64,000 nt of DNA from Citrus sinensis (taxonomy: Eukaryota; Streptophyta; Magnoliopsida; Sapindales; Rutaceae), in contig NC_068559.1 of assembly GCF_022201045.2 (NCBI RefSeq), positions 26,853,501-26,917,500 of the forward strand. The letters run 5' to 3'. Of this stretch, positions 51,401 through 63,800 are shown in pieces. The notes under the pieces were generated by a model. The model was not told the DNA's origin and made no database searches. It saw nothing but the letters and a program-made list of their open reading frames with translations. A program made the position numbers and the translations under genes. Position 1 is the stretch's first letter. Each line of letters starts with the position of its first letter.

Positions 51401-54400
51401 GTAAGTTCTTTTATCAAGACATGGCTGCTTTCTCCTTTGGCTGGAGAAATGTCAGAAAGGGCTTTCTAATAAATGCAGTATTGTTTGTGATGAACATTAA
51501 TTACTTTTACCGAAAGCCATTCATGTCTCATCCTTATAGTAGTTCGACTTGGCACTGAGTTGATAAAGCTTCTAGGCTTGACAAATGATGGAATATAATT
51601 TTGGAACCAATACTTCCAGTAGCCACTATCTTTTTGCTTGCAATTTAAGCACCATCCATGCATGGCTATTCCTAAATGAATTATTCAATGTATGTGTTTA
51701 ATTTGGGCAATTTATTTTTTCCAATTTTTGGATTTTGGGGGAGTCTTTTAGTTCAATTTTACTGTTCCACAAGTCTGCCTGAAATGCGATATAAGAGTCT
51801 ACCTGAACAGCAATGTTTGGTCAATTAAGATTGCTATTTTGTTGATTTAGGTTTTCCCCAGACAAAATTTGGTACATCGATCAGATGCTCAAGGTTCTCT
51901 CTGAGGTATAAATTTAAGTAAAAATTCTCAATCTTAATTATTTTGTATATGTTTCTTGCTTGTTTGAGGCATTCTGGTTGTGGATATGTTAATCTGCCTG
52001 GAACCATACAAAGCTTCATGTAAGCTGTCAGGGTCAATTAGATGAAAGCTCTGGTGTTTTTCTCTATTTTATGACAAATTTATGTTCATTTTCAAAACTG
52101 CTGCTTTTTATGACTGCTGTTCTTTTTTCTTTCATTCATTCTCTTTGTGCTGTGCATCCATGTTGTGTATGCACTATGTATATATTAACAAAAAGGAGCT
52201 TGCTAATGAATGTAACCATTTAGGTGATGATATGTTTGTTCTTCTGCCATTTACTGTCCCTATCATCTGGATTAATTAAACATGCACGGGTTAATCTTTT
52301 ATGGTTATAAGGATTCATCTTGGGCTCAAGTGTTCATTTTTCTTGTCACTATGGAATCCACTTCTTCTGCTTCAAAAAATTACCCATAACAAATGAGTTA
52401 TATATTTTATGCAATTAGTTGATTGTAGTGATTGAAAGTTTTTCACCTGACATCTGTTGGCATTCATGTGAGTTTTTTTCATCATCACAATGCATAAAGT
52501 TCTGTTTCCAGAAAATTCTGATCTTTGTGCTATCATAGTAGGCTGGAAATTTTGTAAAAGATGAAGTATGGCATGCCCTTATTGTTGTGATAAGCAATGC
52601 CTCTGATCTCCATGGTTATACAGTCAGGGCTCTTTATAGGGCAGTTCAAACGTCTATTGAACAGGTACTCTATGTTTTCTTTCTTTTTCTTTCAAAATAA
52701 GAAATTGGATATACATCCAATTTGAGAATCCTATTAGCTTGAGTAGTTAACCATGCTAGTAATGAATGTATGGTCCTGAGAAGATTGTTTTAATGTTTTT
52801 GCATCAGGAGAGCCTTGTTCGAGTTGCTATTTGGTGCATTGGAGAATATGGTGACATGCTGGTCAATAATGGTGGAGTGCTTAATATAGAGGATCCAATA
52901 ACAGTGAGTTCATCCTGACCCGTGACGTGGATGCATTTTCATTTTTCATGTCGTCTTATATTTTGCCATCACTAATAGTGGAGAAAGAGCCGGGCTATGG
53001 GCAAATATTGTAAGAACTTGGGATCTGTGTGTACTAGAAGCTTCTGAGTGTAGAATCAAGTAAGAAGAATACACATGGAAAGTGGGGTGAAGCCATCCAG
53101 GATATGATAGCATAGCAGAATCATTCAAACATTTGTTTTGTACAGAGCATGATCAGACTTCTGCTTTTACTTTCTTCTAACTCTCTTCTACTTTTGCTTT
53201 TCATTGGAAAATATATACATATATAGGTTCATATGTTTTTCCTGCCTTTATTTAGTTTCATACCATTTTAGATATCAAATATCATAAACTTGATAACTTG
53301 CAGAAATGTGACAAAAATTCTGCCTTCAGTTGCTGAAACTAGAAATATTGGAATTCTTTTTTCTGATTCCTGTCCAATATCTTAAGTTGTATGTTCTGTT
53401 GAGAGTCCATATTTTCATTTGGTCGATATATTCTAAATCTAAAAACCAAATAATTGAACAGTATATATGGCTCTCAACTGCTTGATTGCTCTCTGTACAG
53501 ATGATTGCAACATGTAACATTCTTTATTGGTAACAAAGGAATAATGTGTATGTCTCTTAGCTTGGTTGGTTTTTCCCAAGCAGGTGACAGAGTCTGATGC
53601 TGTGGATGTTGTAGAGATTGCTATTAAACATCATAGCTCAGATATCACTACTAAAGCAATGGCTATGGTTGCTCTTTTGAAGCTCTCTTCTCGTTTTCCA
53701 TCTTGTTCAGAGTATGTTATGCTTCTAATTTTATTTTACCACTTGCTATATTTTGTCCAGGCAAAATCATATGATTTTTTCCCGCCCAATTCTCCAACCA
53801 TATTTTTGGGGTATAGATTTCTGGGTCTGTAGGCAAATTCTAACACCTATTGTTACCTCTACATATTTGAGGTTTGGGCATCTGTTTTTGTGCTGCTATT
53901 CTATATGTATATATTGGAACTCTACTTTAAGATGAATTTGTTTATATTATCTCTTGATTAGATGGTTTTCATTCTCCTTAGTCATTGTTATGTTTACATA
54001 GTATTTTAATTTATTCTTCTCTCTTCTTATGACATGGATATATGATTATCTAACGGATTCTGTTTGTAGGAGGATAAGAGATATTATCGTCCAAAATAAG
54101 GGAAGCCTTGTGCTTGAGTTGCAGCAGAGATCTATCGAGTTCAATTCCATTGTAGAGAAGCATCAGAATATTAGGTATGAGGATAAAATTTTTTGGTATT
54201 TTGCCTTGTTAATCTTGAGATGTCTTCCAGAATTTTGACATATAAATTAGCTGATGGATGAGTTTTTATAGGTCTACACTGGTTGAAAGGATGCCGGTAT
54301 TGGATGAGGCAACCTTCAGTGGAAGGAGGGCTGGTTCTTTGCCTGCAACAGTATCAACTTCAAGTGGCACTTCACTTAACCTTCCAAATGGAGTTGCCAA

Positions 54401-56638
54401 ACCTGCTGCGGCTCCTCTTGTGGACTTACTTGATCTAAGTTCAGATGATGCTCCTGTACCTAGCTCCTCTGGCAATGATTTTCTTCAGGACCTTCTTGGT
54501 GTAGACATATCACCTGCTTCGGTGCAGCCAGGTTAGTTTTTGGGTTTATAAATCCATAATGTGGTGGTGAATTCTTGTGAAACTACATTGTAATTTTCTG
54601 CTTTCTTTTTGTCGGTTTTTGTTCTTGTAAGCATTCTGTGTTTTGCTGATTTGAGATTAATCCTAAAATCCGTTTACCCAATATTTGGAAATACCTATCC
54701 TTTAAGTCCTTCCAGAATAGGAAATACCTATCCTTTAAGTCCTTCCAGAATCAATCTTGCCATGCAGCTATTGACTGTTAAGATCTGTTACTTCTGTAAA
54801 TCCTTGTTCCTGAATCAACCTTGCTATGCAGCTATTCATTGTTAGATCTGTTGCTTCTGTAGAACCCTTTTCTGTTAATTATGGCAAGCATCAAACATGG
54901 ATGTAGGCTTTGGGTTTTCAATGCCAAATCTAATAAGTGGCTCGGAACTATGCCACCTGCATTTATCTTCTTAACCTGGAAAAAAGAAAAAGAAAAAGGA
55001 AATGTTTGCATTAAGATATGGGCTGAGCATCAAAACCCTAATATTGTATTCTTTAGAATCTTGGCACGAACCCATTTAAATTTAATAGTTTAATTCGGTG
55101 ATTAAAATTTGGAAAACTCAATATTTTTTTATTTCTTTTTCCTTTGAAAAAAAAAAAAAAATCTTTAGGTGAAAGTTAAGAGCATCAAATGGAGTTACTA
55201 CGCAGGGTTGTAAAATTCTTGACCCTAGAAGTCATCTTTCCTCCAGCCAAATTTCTCACACTTAGCTAACAGGAAATTTTGCAAAGATCTTCCTATAAAT
55301 ATCAAAGGCCTTTGCATTCAGCAATCTCTATATGTGTAATTTGTTTATCCATTGAAAACATATCAACTTTCTTCTTTTATTTGAGGAATTTTGATTGTCA
55401 GTTTGTATTTGTGATTTCTGGTGTGTGTTTCAGTATTGAGTCCATTTGTTTTTATCTTTGTTCATCAATTTGTCCAGATCTAGTTATTGACTGTCGATTC
55501 TCTTTCTGCAACTTATAGGCACAAGCCAGGCTCCAAAAGCTGGGACAGATGTTCTGCTGGATCTGCTGTCTATTGGATCACCTCCTGTCCAGAACAACTC
55601 AACTCCATCTGACATATTATCTTCCAGTCAGGATAACAAATCATCAGTCGCCAAATTAGATGGACTCTCACCAACACCCTCTGGAGGAGCGGCTTCAATG
55701 ATAGATTTGTTGGATGGCTTTGTTCCCAACTCCCCAAAGCCTGGTAAAAGTTGTCTGCTGTGGAAAGTTCTACTTTGCTGTTATGTTTTTTTCATAACTA
55801 ATTATTGCCCTTGTTCCTTTGAACAGAGGACAATGGTCCAGCTTATCCATCTATAGTTGCATTTGAGAGCAGCTCCTTGAGATTAACATTCAATTTCTCA
55901 AAGCCACCTGGAAACCCGCAAACTACATTGATCCAAGCCACATTTACAAATTTGTCACCTAATGTTTATACTGATTTTGTTTTCCAAGCGGCAGTCCCGA
56001 AGGTAACTTGCTTGCAGTTTAATTAGTGCTTTGTTTCCCATTGTTGATAATTTGGCAATATGTAGTTCAGGGTTGCTTTTGCCCACATAAATTAGTTTCA
56101 CTGCCAATTTTGATCCATGAACATCTGTTTTTCATGTGAAAATTTTTCAGAACTCAAAAGTTTAAAGCTTCTGCTTTTGATTCCTTCTCCTCGGTAGAGT
56201 TTGATGTCCTCTTCTGTGGGCATAATAAATTAATGTTCTCATTTCTAAAATTTGAAGTCGAGATCTTTTATTGCATTTAATTTGCAGTTTCTACAATTGC
56301 ACTTGGATCCAGCAAGTGGCAATACTTTACCTGCTAGTGGTAATGGATCCATCACACAAACCTTGAGAGTCACCAACAGCCAACATGGGAAGGTGAATGC
56401 TTAAATATTCTATTTTTCTTTTTTTTGTCAATATTGCATGTTCTGGACATCATGGCCTGGCATGATCAAGTTGCTTTATAATGTTGTCAGCAATCTATTT
56501 CCTGGAAGGTATTTGTATTTACTAAATTCATTTGGTTTCCAGAAACCTCTTGTCATGCGTACAAGGATAGCTTACAAGTTGAACAACAGAGATGTCCTGG
56601 AGGAGGGGCAAATTAACAACTTCCCTCGTGATTTATGA
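45491..56638 (+). CDS. AP-1 clathrin adaptor complex subunit gamma (gamma-adaptin)
   Basis: Large subunit of the AP-1 adaptor, which recruits clathrin and cargo at the trans-Golgi network/early endosome. Eighteen exons: 45491-45522, 47385-47687, 47857-47998, 48892-49065, 49963-50145, 50291-50445, 50712-50802, 51237-51400, 51851-51905, 52542-52664, 52808-52903, 53584-53711, 54070-54174, 54272-54531, 55519-55743, 55827-56002, 56288-56392, 56543-56638. These give 870 residues, against about 876 in Arabidopsis. The start [20 protein letters not shown] is family-typical. The helical adaptin trunk covers roughly 10-580 (landmarks [20 protein letters not shown] and [19 protein letters not shown]). 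A Ser/Pro-rich hinge, about 600-760, has repeated LLDLLS and DLLG motifs of the clathrin-box kind. The gamma-ear covers about 760-870 and ends [12 protein letters not shown]. Exon 1 carries only 10 codons before a 1.9-kb intron. Exon 4 is preceded by a decoy copy of its own 5' end. Confidence 0.95.
46320..46515. repeat. Two small tandem duplications in gamma-adaptin intron 1
   Basis: GTTAGAGTAGGTGCTGTC occurs at 46320 and again at 46352. TCTTACTGAAGACAGGATTG occurs at 46461 and again at 46493. Both pairs have a 32-base offset. Intronic, with no coding effect. Confidence 0.85.
48625..48921 (+). repeat. 147-bp tandem duplication spanning the gamma-adaptin exon 4 acceptor
   Basis: Copy 1 (48625-48771) and copy 2 (48772-48918) differ at four positions by eye. 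Each contains the polypyrimidine/branch region, an ATTTAG acceptor (48744 and 48891) and the first 27-30 bases of exon 4. In copy 2 the exon reads GCA GCA CTG TGC, matching the protein family (Ala-Ala-Leu-Cys). In copy 1 the fourth codon is TGA (48754-48756). Only the copy 2 acceptor gives the full protein. Confidence 0.95.
54687..54862. repeat. Nested tandem duplications in gamma-adaptin intron 14
   Basis: A 33-bp unit starting GGAAATACCTATCCTTTAAG is present at 54687-54719 and 54720-54752. Directly after, a roughly 64-bp unit starting AATCAA(T/C)CTTGC is present from 54749 and again, more diverged, from 54813. Confidence 0.85.
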
Positions 56639-59368
56639 GGTTTATTTGTCCATGAAGTTGTTAATGATTTTAATGCCCAAGCTCTTATTATTCTTGTCTG
56701 AGAAGAAGTTTTCATGCATAGGTTCTTGTTTTTTATCAGTGAGAAGCTTCTTCTTGCCGTTTCTAGTGACACAGCAAATCTTTTGTTTTCAATTCTTCTA
56801 TCTGGAGGCACTGTTGGCTTGTAGCAATGGGTATGAGATTTTGCTTGAGTTTGCAATATGTTGAATGGTGTAACCCGTCTCTCTACAATTTTCGCCTCTT
56901 AGGTGGTTCTTGTACATTATCACAAAAAACCATTTCTGTACGAAATTGTGAATTGAGTTTTGCCTTCGAGTTGTAGAGAAGGGAATTTATTTCAATAGAT
57001 TTTGAGGCGCGGTCGCATTTACTTTGGATTTTGCATTGTCAAGCCCTCGTCTTCGTGATAATATTTTGTTAAGCTCAAACAAAAATAGTGGTAAATCTTA
57101 TTTTATTTATTCTTAGTTTGATCTTTTTGTACACGGTTGAAAACATTTTTTTCACTGAATTCATGCATCGCAGCAAGCCATTTCATTCTCAATAATCAAT
57201 GGTCAGTCTTGTGTTCATTTTATGTTGAAGTACGTTATAATCTGTAAGCTTGAATTATTTTTTTTTTTCCAGCGATTTTCTCTTCTGAATTTCTTGGTAG
57301 AAGTAATGAACTGGAAATGGAGGTAAACGATCACATGTACTTACCGAAACAGTAGAGCTAGATGATCAGTGAGTCACCTAGAGTTCAACTTGACGTTGCA
57401 TTTGTGAGCTAACTTTGATAACATAAGAAAGAGAAACATTTTACTACAATGGTGTAAATTAAAGTCATTCCCAGCTGTCTTTGATAGTGAGCAAACGTCG
57501 ATCCCTGCACTATTTACAAGTTTTAACAAAAAATACATTGTTTATAGAGACTAAGTGTTAAATTTTCATTCCAAGATGTTGTAGCATGTTTTGACTTTTG
57601 GGACAGAATGATTCGAGTTTGAAACACAACTAAATTTGTTAAACTATTTCATGGTGCCTCTAGTAATCACTAATAAAAATGCGCTGAATACTGTGGATAG
57701 AGAGAGGTGAAATTGCTCCTGTGACAGAAGCTAGTTGTTGACTTCATTAACTGAAAAAAATTAGACCTCATATGCTCTACAGAATTGTCAAAAAATTTTA
57801 GTTCTCTCGATGACCTCCTTTTCAGGTACTTTAAATAAAAAGGAGGTGAAATTTTCCTTTAGTTGTCTGTTCTTTTCCAGGTACAAATGAGCTCCCACGT
57901 AAGTCATACACATCGTTAATTGTTTAGTAGTCGGCATTTAACTTACAAAAGTCCATGAAGACTAGACACATTACATGAAAATGACAATATTATAAAATGG
58001 TTACAGTATATACAGTTTTTACAGATGCCCAGCATTCCAAGGACGTGTATATTCCCAATCAAAACGCAACATTAAATTAATCTCCGCTTTGCTTAACCGT
58101 TCAAATCTTTCCCTTTCTCTTTCTTTCAGTTTATGTGATTTGTGTAGCCCACGCTGCTGCATCATCTCACAAAAGTGAAAAGGATTGGATATCATTTGGA
58201 CATTTTCACATTTTGACTTTGGTGGCTTCCGGAGTTGGAATTATTATGACATCAACTTACCAACTCCTCGATTTTTTCTTTTTGCTTGATGTGATTTTAT
58301 CAGGTTGTAAAAGTAAGCAAGCTTAAATCATATAGCGTATGGCAGATGGTAATGATGTACGTATCACAGCTTGGTATCGTCTGTTATCTAAAAGCCAAGC
58401 ATAAAATACTGAGAGCCTGAGACTACAAATATGTACATATTGTCTACAACTCTATTAAACAATTTTACGAACTCATGTAATAATTACATCTTATGGAACT
58501 CCAACTAGAAGCTGGTTCTTGCAGGGAGCTCTACTCTTGATAGGGGAAAAGCTCTACCCTTGATTGGGGAGCAAAATTTTTTCTTTAAAATGGCATTATA
58601 TGATTGGGGCAATCCCCTATGAGGCTATGACCCCACTGTCCAGTCCACCGCCTTGAGTGAGTGTTCCCAATTATGGCTCTCCATCATAATCATTTGCCCA
58701 GCAAAAAGGCTACAGGAAGTCTCCATTAGAAGAACATGGAAGATTGAATGAACAAAAGAAAGAAATTTATATGGCAAAAAAAAATGCAATTCTTGAGAAA
58801 CTCAATGGCCCAAAGCAACAGGTGATTTGACTTTACTGTAATTCCTTTTTTTTTTTTCTTTCTTTTTCTCTTTTCACTTTTATGGCTTTTGGTGGTGTGG
58901 GGCAGAAGAGGCTTCCCCATGATCTCTTGTTATATTTTTCAATTTTCAATAAGGTGCAGGAAGATCACCTCATATGATGGGCCCAAAATCCAATACAATA
59001 AAATAGAAAGCTCATCGAATAGTAGCAACAATAGATAAAACAAATCTCAAGCAGGCAACAAAGCTTCTTTTGTTGAAAACCTTATGAATTAGACAGAAGC
59101 ACTTAAACCATAGGCATAAGATGCTAAAGTTTGGGTGGAGGAAGAGCCCTTTTTTTTTTTTTTGTTTCCCCGACTTACAGTATATGCAATTTCGCCGGAA
59201 AGATAAATACGTTGCCATTAACCATGTAACATAAAAGAGGCATAAGTTAAGAGAATTTGTAATAAAGTAAAGAATTGAATTCCCTTGAAAAGAGAAAGCA
59301 AAAGCAAAAAAGAAAGGCTTTTTATAAGTGGATTCATTGATTAAAGTGAACTACACAGTAAAATACCT
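56639..59368. other. Convergent spacer between gamma-adaptin and the ATL gene
   Basis: The left few hundred bases hold the gamma-adaptin 3' UTR and the right end the ATL 3' UTR. The middle is AT-rich with no supported gene. Open frames at 58135-58326 and 59012-59218 have no motifs. Poly-T runs lie near 57258 and 59151. Confidence 0.5.
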
Positions 59369-60874
59369 TCATGAACTCTCGGTATCATTGGCTCTTGGCA
59401 AGCCCAAGGTACCAGAAGAGGAACCCATATGGGTTTCGGAAGAACTTGGGAACTTGCTCTTCTTAGACCATTGCCATATCTTGGAAACAGAAAAGCTTTC
59501 ACCTTTACTTCTAAAGTTAATTTTCTTCCCCTCAACATCACCGTCATTTGAGGAATTGTCATTTTGTGCACTTCTTCCCTTACCAAACCTCACACTAGCA
59601 CTACCACCTCTTCTGGGGCATAAGGCCACTTGCAGCTCTGAATCAGCAACCACATACTGGTAGGATCCCATTGAGTAACATCTCCTAGCTTCCAAATTAC
59701 TACAGCTGGTCTCTCCTTCCACTCTTTCAATTCCCTCACTTCCATCATTTGAGCTTCTAAACTTGCCAAGTCTAACAGAAAACACTCTCTTTTCGCTCCT
59801 GATATCATTTTCTGCTGGTTTTAGGCCGAGAGAAGCCCCAATTCCTCCATTGGCTGAGACTGGGAACCCATCATCTTCCCTTGGATACTCATATTCAAAG
59901 ACTGGATTTTCATATCCAAGACCATGTATGTATAGGTTCCCTCTACAAAGAGGGCAAGTTGAATTAGACAATAACCATGTGTCTATACAATCAATGTGAA
60001 AAGCATGACTACACATAGGAAGCAACCTCAGTTTGTCTTGTTCTGAGAATTCACAAAGACAAACAGCACAGTCAAACGGCTCTTTTAGACCCATTATCTC
60101 TCTGTAAAGGAACACAGGCAGAGCATCTATGAAAGCCTGATCTAAACCTGAATCATGAAGATGGAAGAGTTGTTGTAACTGCCTCTGGAAAGCATCAGAA
60201 CCAGACATTTCTGGGAATCTGTTGGATTCAGATACTGATGAAGAAGATCTACGCCTTATTACGAATCTAATAAGCAATTGAAGAACACCAGATATGAAGA
60301 ATACAACAGCTAGAATAACTATGATGAATAGAATAGCTGGACTTATTTTATTACCAGATGATGATTCTTTTTGGTAATCACTATTATATGGCAAAGAAGA
60401 AGAAGATGAAGGCGCAGAAGCAAGTAAGGAGTGAGAAGGGAAGTAGCTCATTTGAGTATCTTTCTGCTTGATTTGAGTCTTGAGTCCAAGAAATTTTAGC
60501 AAATGCGCATCCTGAAAAAAACCATCTTTTTCACTTTTCTCAGGAAACCATTTTTCTTACTTCCTCTGAGATCAAACCCAACTCATATAACAAAGTGAGC
60601 AAGCAATAGACACATTATTCCTTCCACTTACAACAAACCAAGTTCAGTTAGGTCAACCGTGTGTAGAAGGGAGGAAAGAAAAAAAAAATTAATTTTGACT
60701 GAGATTCATCATTGAAACAATTGTTTGAGCAAAAGAAGACCTGCTCCCCTGCTTTGACATGAACCCCAAGTCACTGCAGTACAAGAAAAATAAAAAGCGA
60801 ACACTGGAACACTTTCTAGAGATGTCAAGGTTGAAGCTTATCTAACTTACCTCAGTCCTTGAGAAATCTACCAT
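59369..60874 (-). CDS. RING-H2 finger protein of the ATL family, ATL46/ATL47-like (E3 ubiquitin ligase)
   Basis: Membrane-anchored RING-type E3 ubiquitin ligase. The preferred model has two coding exons, 60851-60874 and 59369-60511, and 388 residues. It joins a GTAAGT donor to a T-rich CAG acceptor in frame, giving MVDFSRTE-DAHLLKFLGL. A shorter model starts at the ATG at 60451 (360 residues); the frame upstream of it stays open to the acceptor, which favours the longer form. Residue numbers follow the long form. A transmembrane segment covers about 64-93. The ATL GLD motif (GLDQAFIDALPVF) follows, then a canonical RING-H2 at 156-197 with spacing C-x2-C-x15-C-x-H-x2-H-x2-C-x10-C-x2-C and all eight zinc ligands present. 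The C-terminal region has Ser-rich, charged segments including RVFSVRLGKFR and ESFSVSKIWQW, shared within the ATL46/47/13 group. Substrate is unknown. Synteny suggests ATL47. Confidence 0.88.
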
Positions 60875-60887
60875 TAATGGAACCCAT
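60852..60887 (-). promoter_or_regulatory. Upstream ORF overlapping the ATL start codon
   Basis: On the minus strand an ATG at 60887 in a strong context (A at -3, G at +4) opens an 11-codon frame, MGSINGRFLKD, ending with TGA at 60852-60854, one base before the donor. It overlaps, in another frame, the weaker-context ATG at 60874 that begins the long ATL model. Another six-codon frame starts just upstream. If transcribed, this would limit initiation at the main start. Confidence 0.45.
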
Positions 60888-63800
60888 TGTACATTTGATG
60901 ATGAGTCTGGGGTCTCGTACAGGCAGTAGGCCTCATTTGTTTGTTGCAATGGAAAGAAAAGAAAAATAAAAAATGAAACCCTACTGAAAGAAGAATTCTT
61001 TAAGGGGGTCTAATTCTTCTTTTATGTTAAAATGGAAAGAAAAGGTTAGGTGTGGATGAAGGACGTGGGCTTGGCTAGTGCGTATATAGCTACCAAAAAG
61101 CAGGTTCTGGGAGCCGAAAAGGAATAGCCTCTCGGTGCTGGGCAAATTTGTCACTTGAACTCAGGAGTTATGATGACTGTTGTTCATCTCACCTTATTTT
61201 AAGATTTAGATTGAGTCCTAGATTTGCCATTTTGTCCCGTGAGTTCATCTGAAACTTACAAGTGTTGTGGTGTAAGAACAGAAAAGGACCGTACAACAAA
61301 CTATTAAAGCTGTCAATTGTTGGGGCTCGGCAATGGCAACAAAAAAAGTTAATTTTTAAGGGACAAAAATGAAATGACTCACCCCCCTAATTGAGGGCTG
61401 GAATTATTGTCACCAAATTGATATCTTTTGGAAATATTCTCGCCAATTTAATGAATGTCAAAAAACGTGGTACCTGGGTGAAGTTAACCCCAAAAATTAG
61501 CTTGGGCTTTCCGTTTGTACTGTAAACGAGGCTAAGGATACATTCCGAAGAAATGACCCAAACTCAAGATCATGCATGGAGCTTTGAAATTGAAAGCCCA
61601 AACTGGTTCTGTGCGCTCAACGAGGAAAGCCCATTAAATGTGATTAGATTCAGAGCATGAAGTCTTAACTGCAAAGTTGAACAAAGAGATTCATTGCACG
61701 CCAGATGTGGTCTTGTTAATTTTCAAGTTAGGCTTTTCACTTTGCAGATGCAGCGTCCTGATGAAATGCCAACCGGCCGTGTGGTAATTAACATGCTCTT
61801 TGTCCTGTAACTAGATTTTGCCGATCTCGCCTTTATTCGTATCCCCGCCTACCTTCTAACTGAAATTTTCTCACCAAACTCACGTCATGTGGCATGTAAT
61901 GTAAGCAGATGCTCAAAATGCTTGGTACTGAGAACAAACATATGAGTTGTGCTTTTATTGGTGTTTAGTTGTTTTACTCATGAGATTTGTTCTACCAAAT
62001 AATCCTACTATGCTAGCTTAATTATCTAGTAGCTAGGTTTAAAAATTAATTAATTTTCCATAACGGAGAAAAGTTGGTACTTATTATATAATTACTCGTT
62101 TGTTGGATTCTTGCATCTTGTATCTTTCGACTAATCATGTAAGAATGTATACAAGCCTGTCAAAAATTCAACCGATAATGAAGGATATATACTGTACTGT
62201 CGAAGCATGCACCCAAAATTTGTTCATGCCTATCTCAGTACATACACACACGACACACCCCTTGATAAACAATTAATAGAAGAAACCGGGATCAGCATGA
62301 GGGGAAAAGAGAAGCAACAAATTGAACTATCCTCAGATCCCAGGATCTGATCAATACAAAATTACATAAAAATGCGCTGCAGCTACAAGTCAAGCCCAGA
62401 TCCCTTGTCCCAAATTGTTGCACATTTGGCAAGTTTACTTACCAATATGTAACGTGTGGCATGTTCTGATGGCACCATTTGCTCGATCAGTTCTTGGCGG
62501 ATGGGGAACTTCGAGAAAAGACCAGATCAAAGTGTTCCTGTTAAAAAAAGGTCCCTGCTCCATGACAAATTAAGCACTTAAAATAGCATGCATAGGAAAT
62601 GGGCTCTTACCACCATTGGTAACCCACGTACTCAAAGTTAGGAATTAGATATTCTCTCCCAATAAAATTGAATAAAGATTTACTTGTATCTCCGTTATTG
62701 GAGTAGATTAGATATTCTTTCAATATTAAGTGAGAGTCGAATTTTAAACTGTGTTATAATATAATTATTAAGAAAAATTCCGATTCATTTTTAATTATAA
62801 ATATCAATAGAGCTCTTATTATAATATATATATATATATATAAAAGCATGCATCCATATTAGCACCTAGCTGGTGCTGCATGCACATCTGTAAATATATA
62901 GGGTACATACATTGACATGGCCGGCAATGAAGCTTTATGGGATGAATGGTAGGCCATGCATTTGATCACGTTTTTTTGTTACGACATCACTGTTAGCATC
63001 ATTTTTGTAACAATTTTACAAACGATCAGAATGAGATAGTGGGTGTGGCTTTTGGGTTTTATTGTATGTGGCCACTGGCCAGTGGATATTGCAGTTGTCT
63101 GTTACTGTTTATTGGCCCATGATATTTGTAATTAAATGGATTCCTTGTTTAGCTCAACTGCCCTATTCCTTAATACAGCGAATAAAGAGACCCTTTTAAT
63201 TTAAATGTAATAGTAAAAGTCCTATACGAACTACTTGTTCATCATTTCTGAGTCATTTTATTTCTCTCTTTGATCTCACATTCATAAATTAAGGGTTCCC
63301 TAGCATTCTGCAGTTAGGAATTAGCTGAAGTTGCTCCCAGAAGATGCACGATAAATTAAACTAATATGCTGAACGATGAATACATGAGGAGGAGGCATTC
63401 AATAGAGTAAATTCATTAAATTAATGCCTAGATTTAGTAGTAATGATCCTATCTCAGTACTCATCTAGTTTTCTTTTTTTTTTTTCTTTTTTTTTAGCGC
63501 ATCTTCATGTGTAACTGGAGGATGGACAAAAGATGAAATTAATTATATTCGAGTTATTGCTAGAATTCTCTAGGACTATGAATAATGAAACAAATAAATA
63601 AAATTTCGTGAGATCAAGAAAGCTGATCAGACAGTAAAATTAACATAATTCACCAAATGCAGATTCGTGATAGATGTTGTGTGGGCCAAATGACTCAATA
63701 TGTGTTGACAATATTTCCATCATGCATTAAACTCCCACTCCACATTTACTTAAGTTTCTTGACGACGAGGAAAAAGATTAGAAAATGCTGCCCGATCACT

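Noticed and set aside
60449..60502. ATL start at 60502
   Set aside because: The codon there is TTG, not ATG; plausible starts are 60451 or, with the small first exon, 60874.
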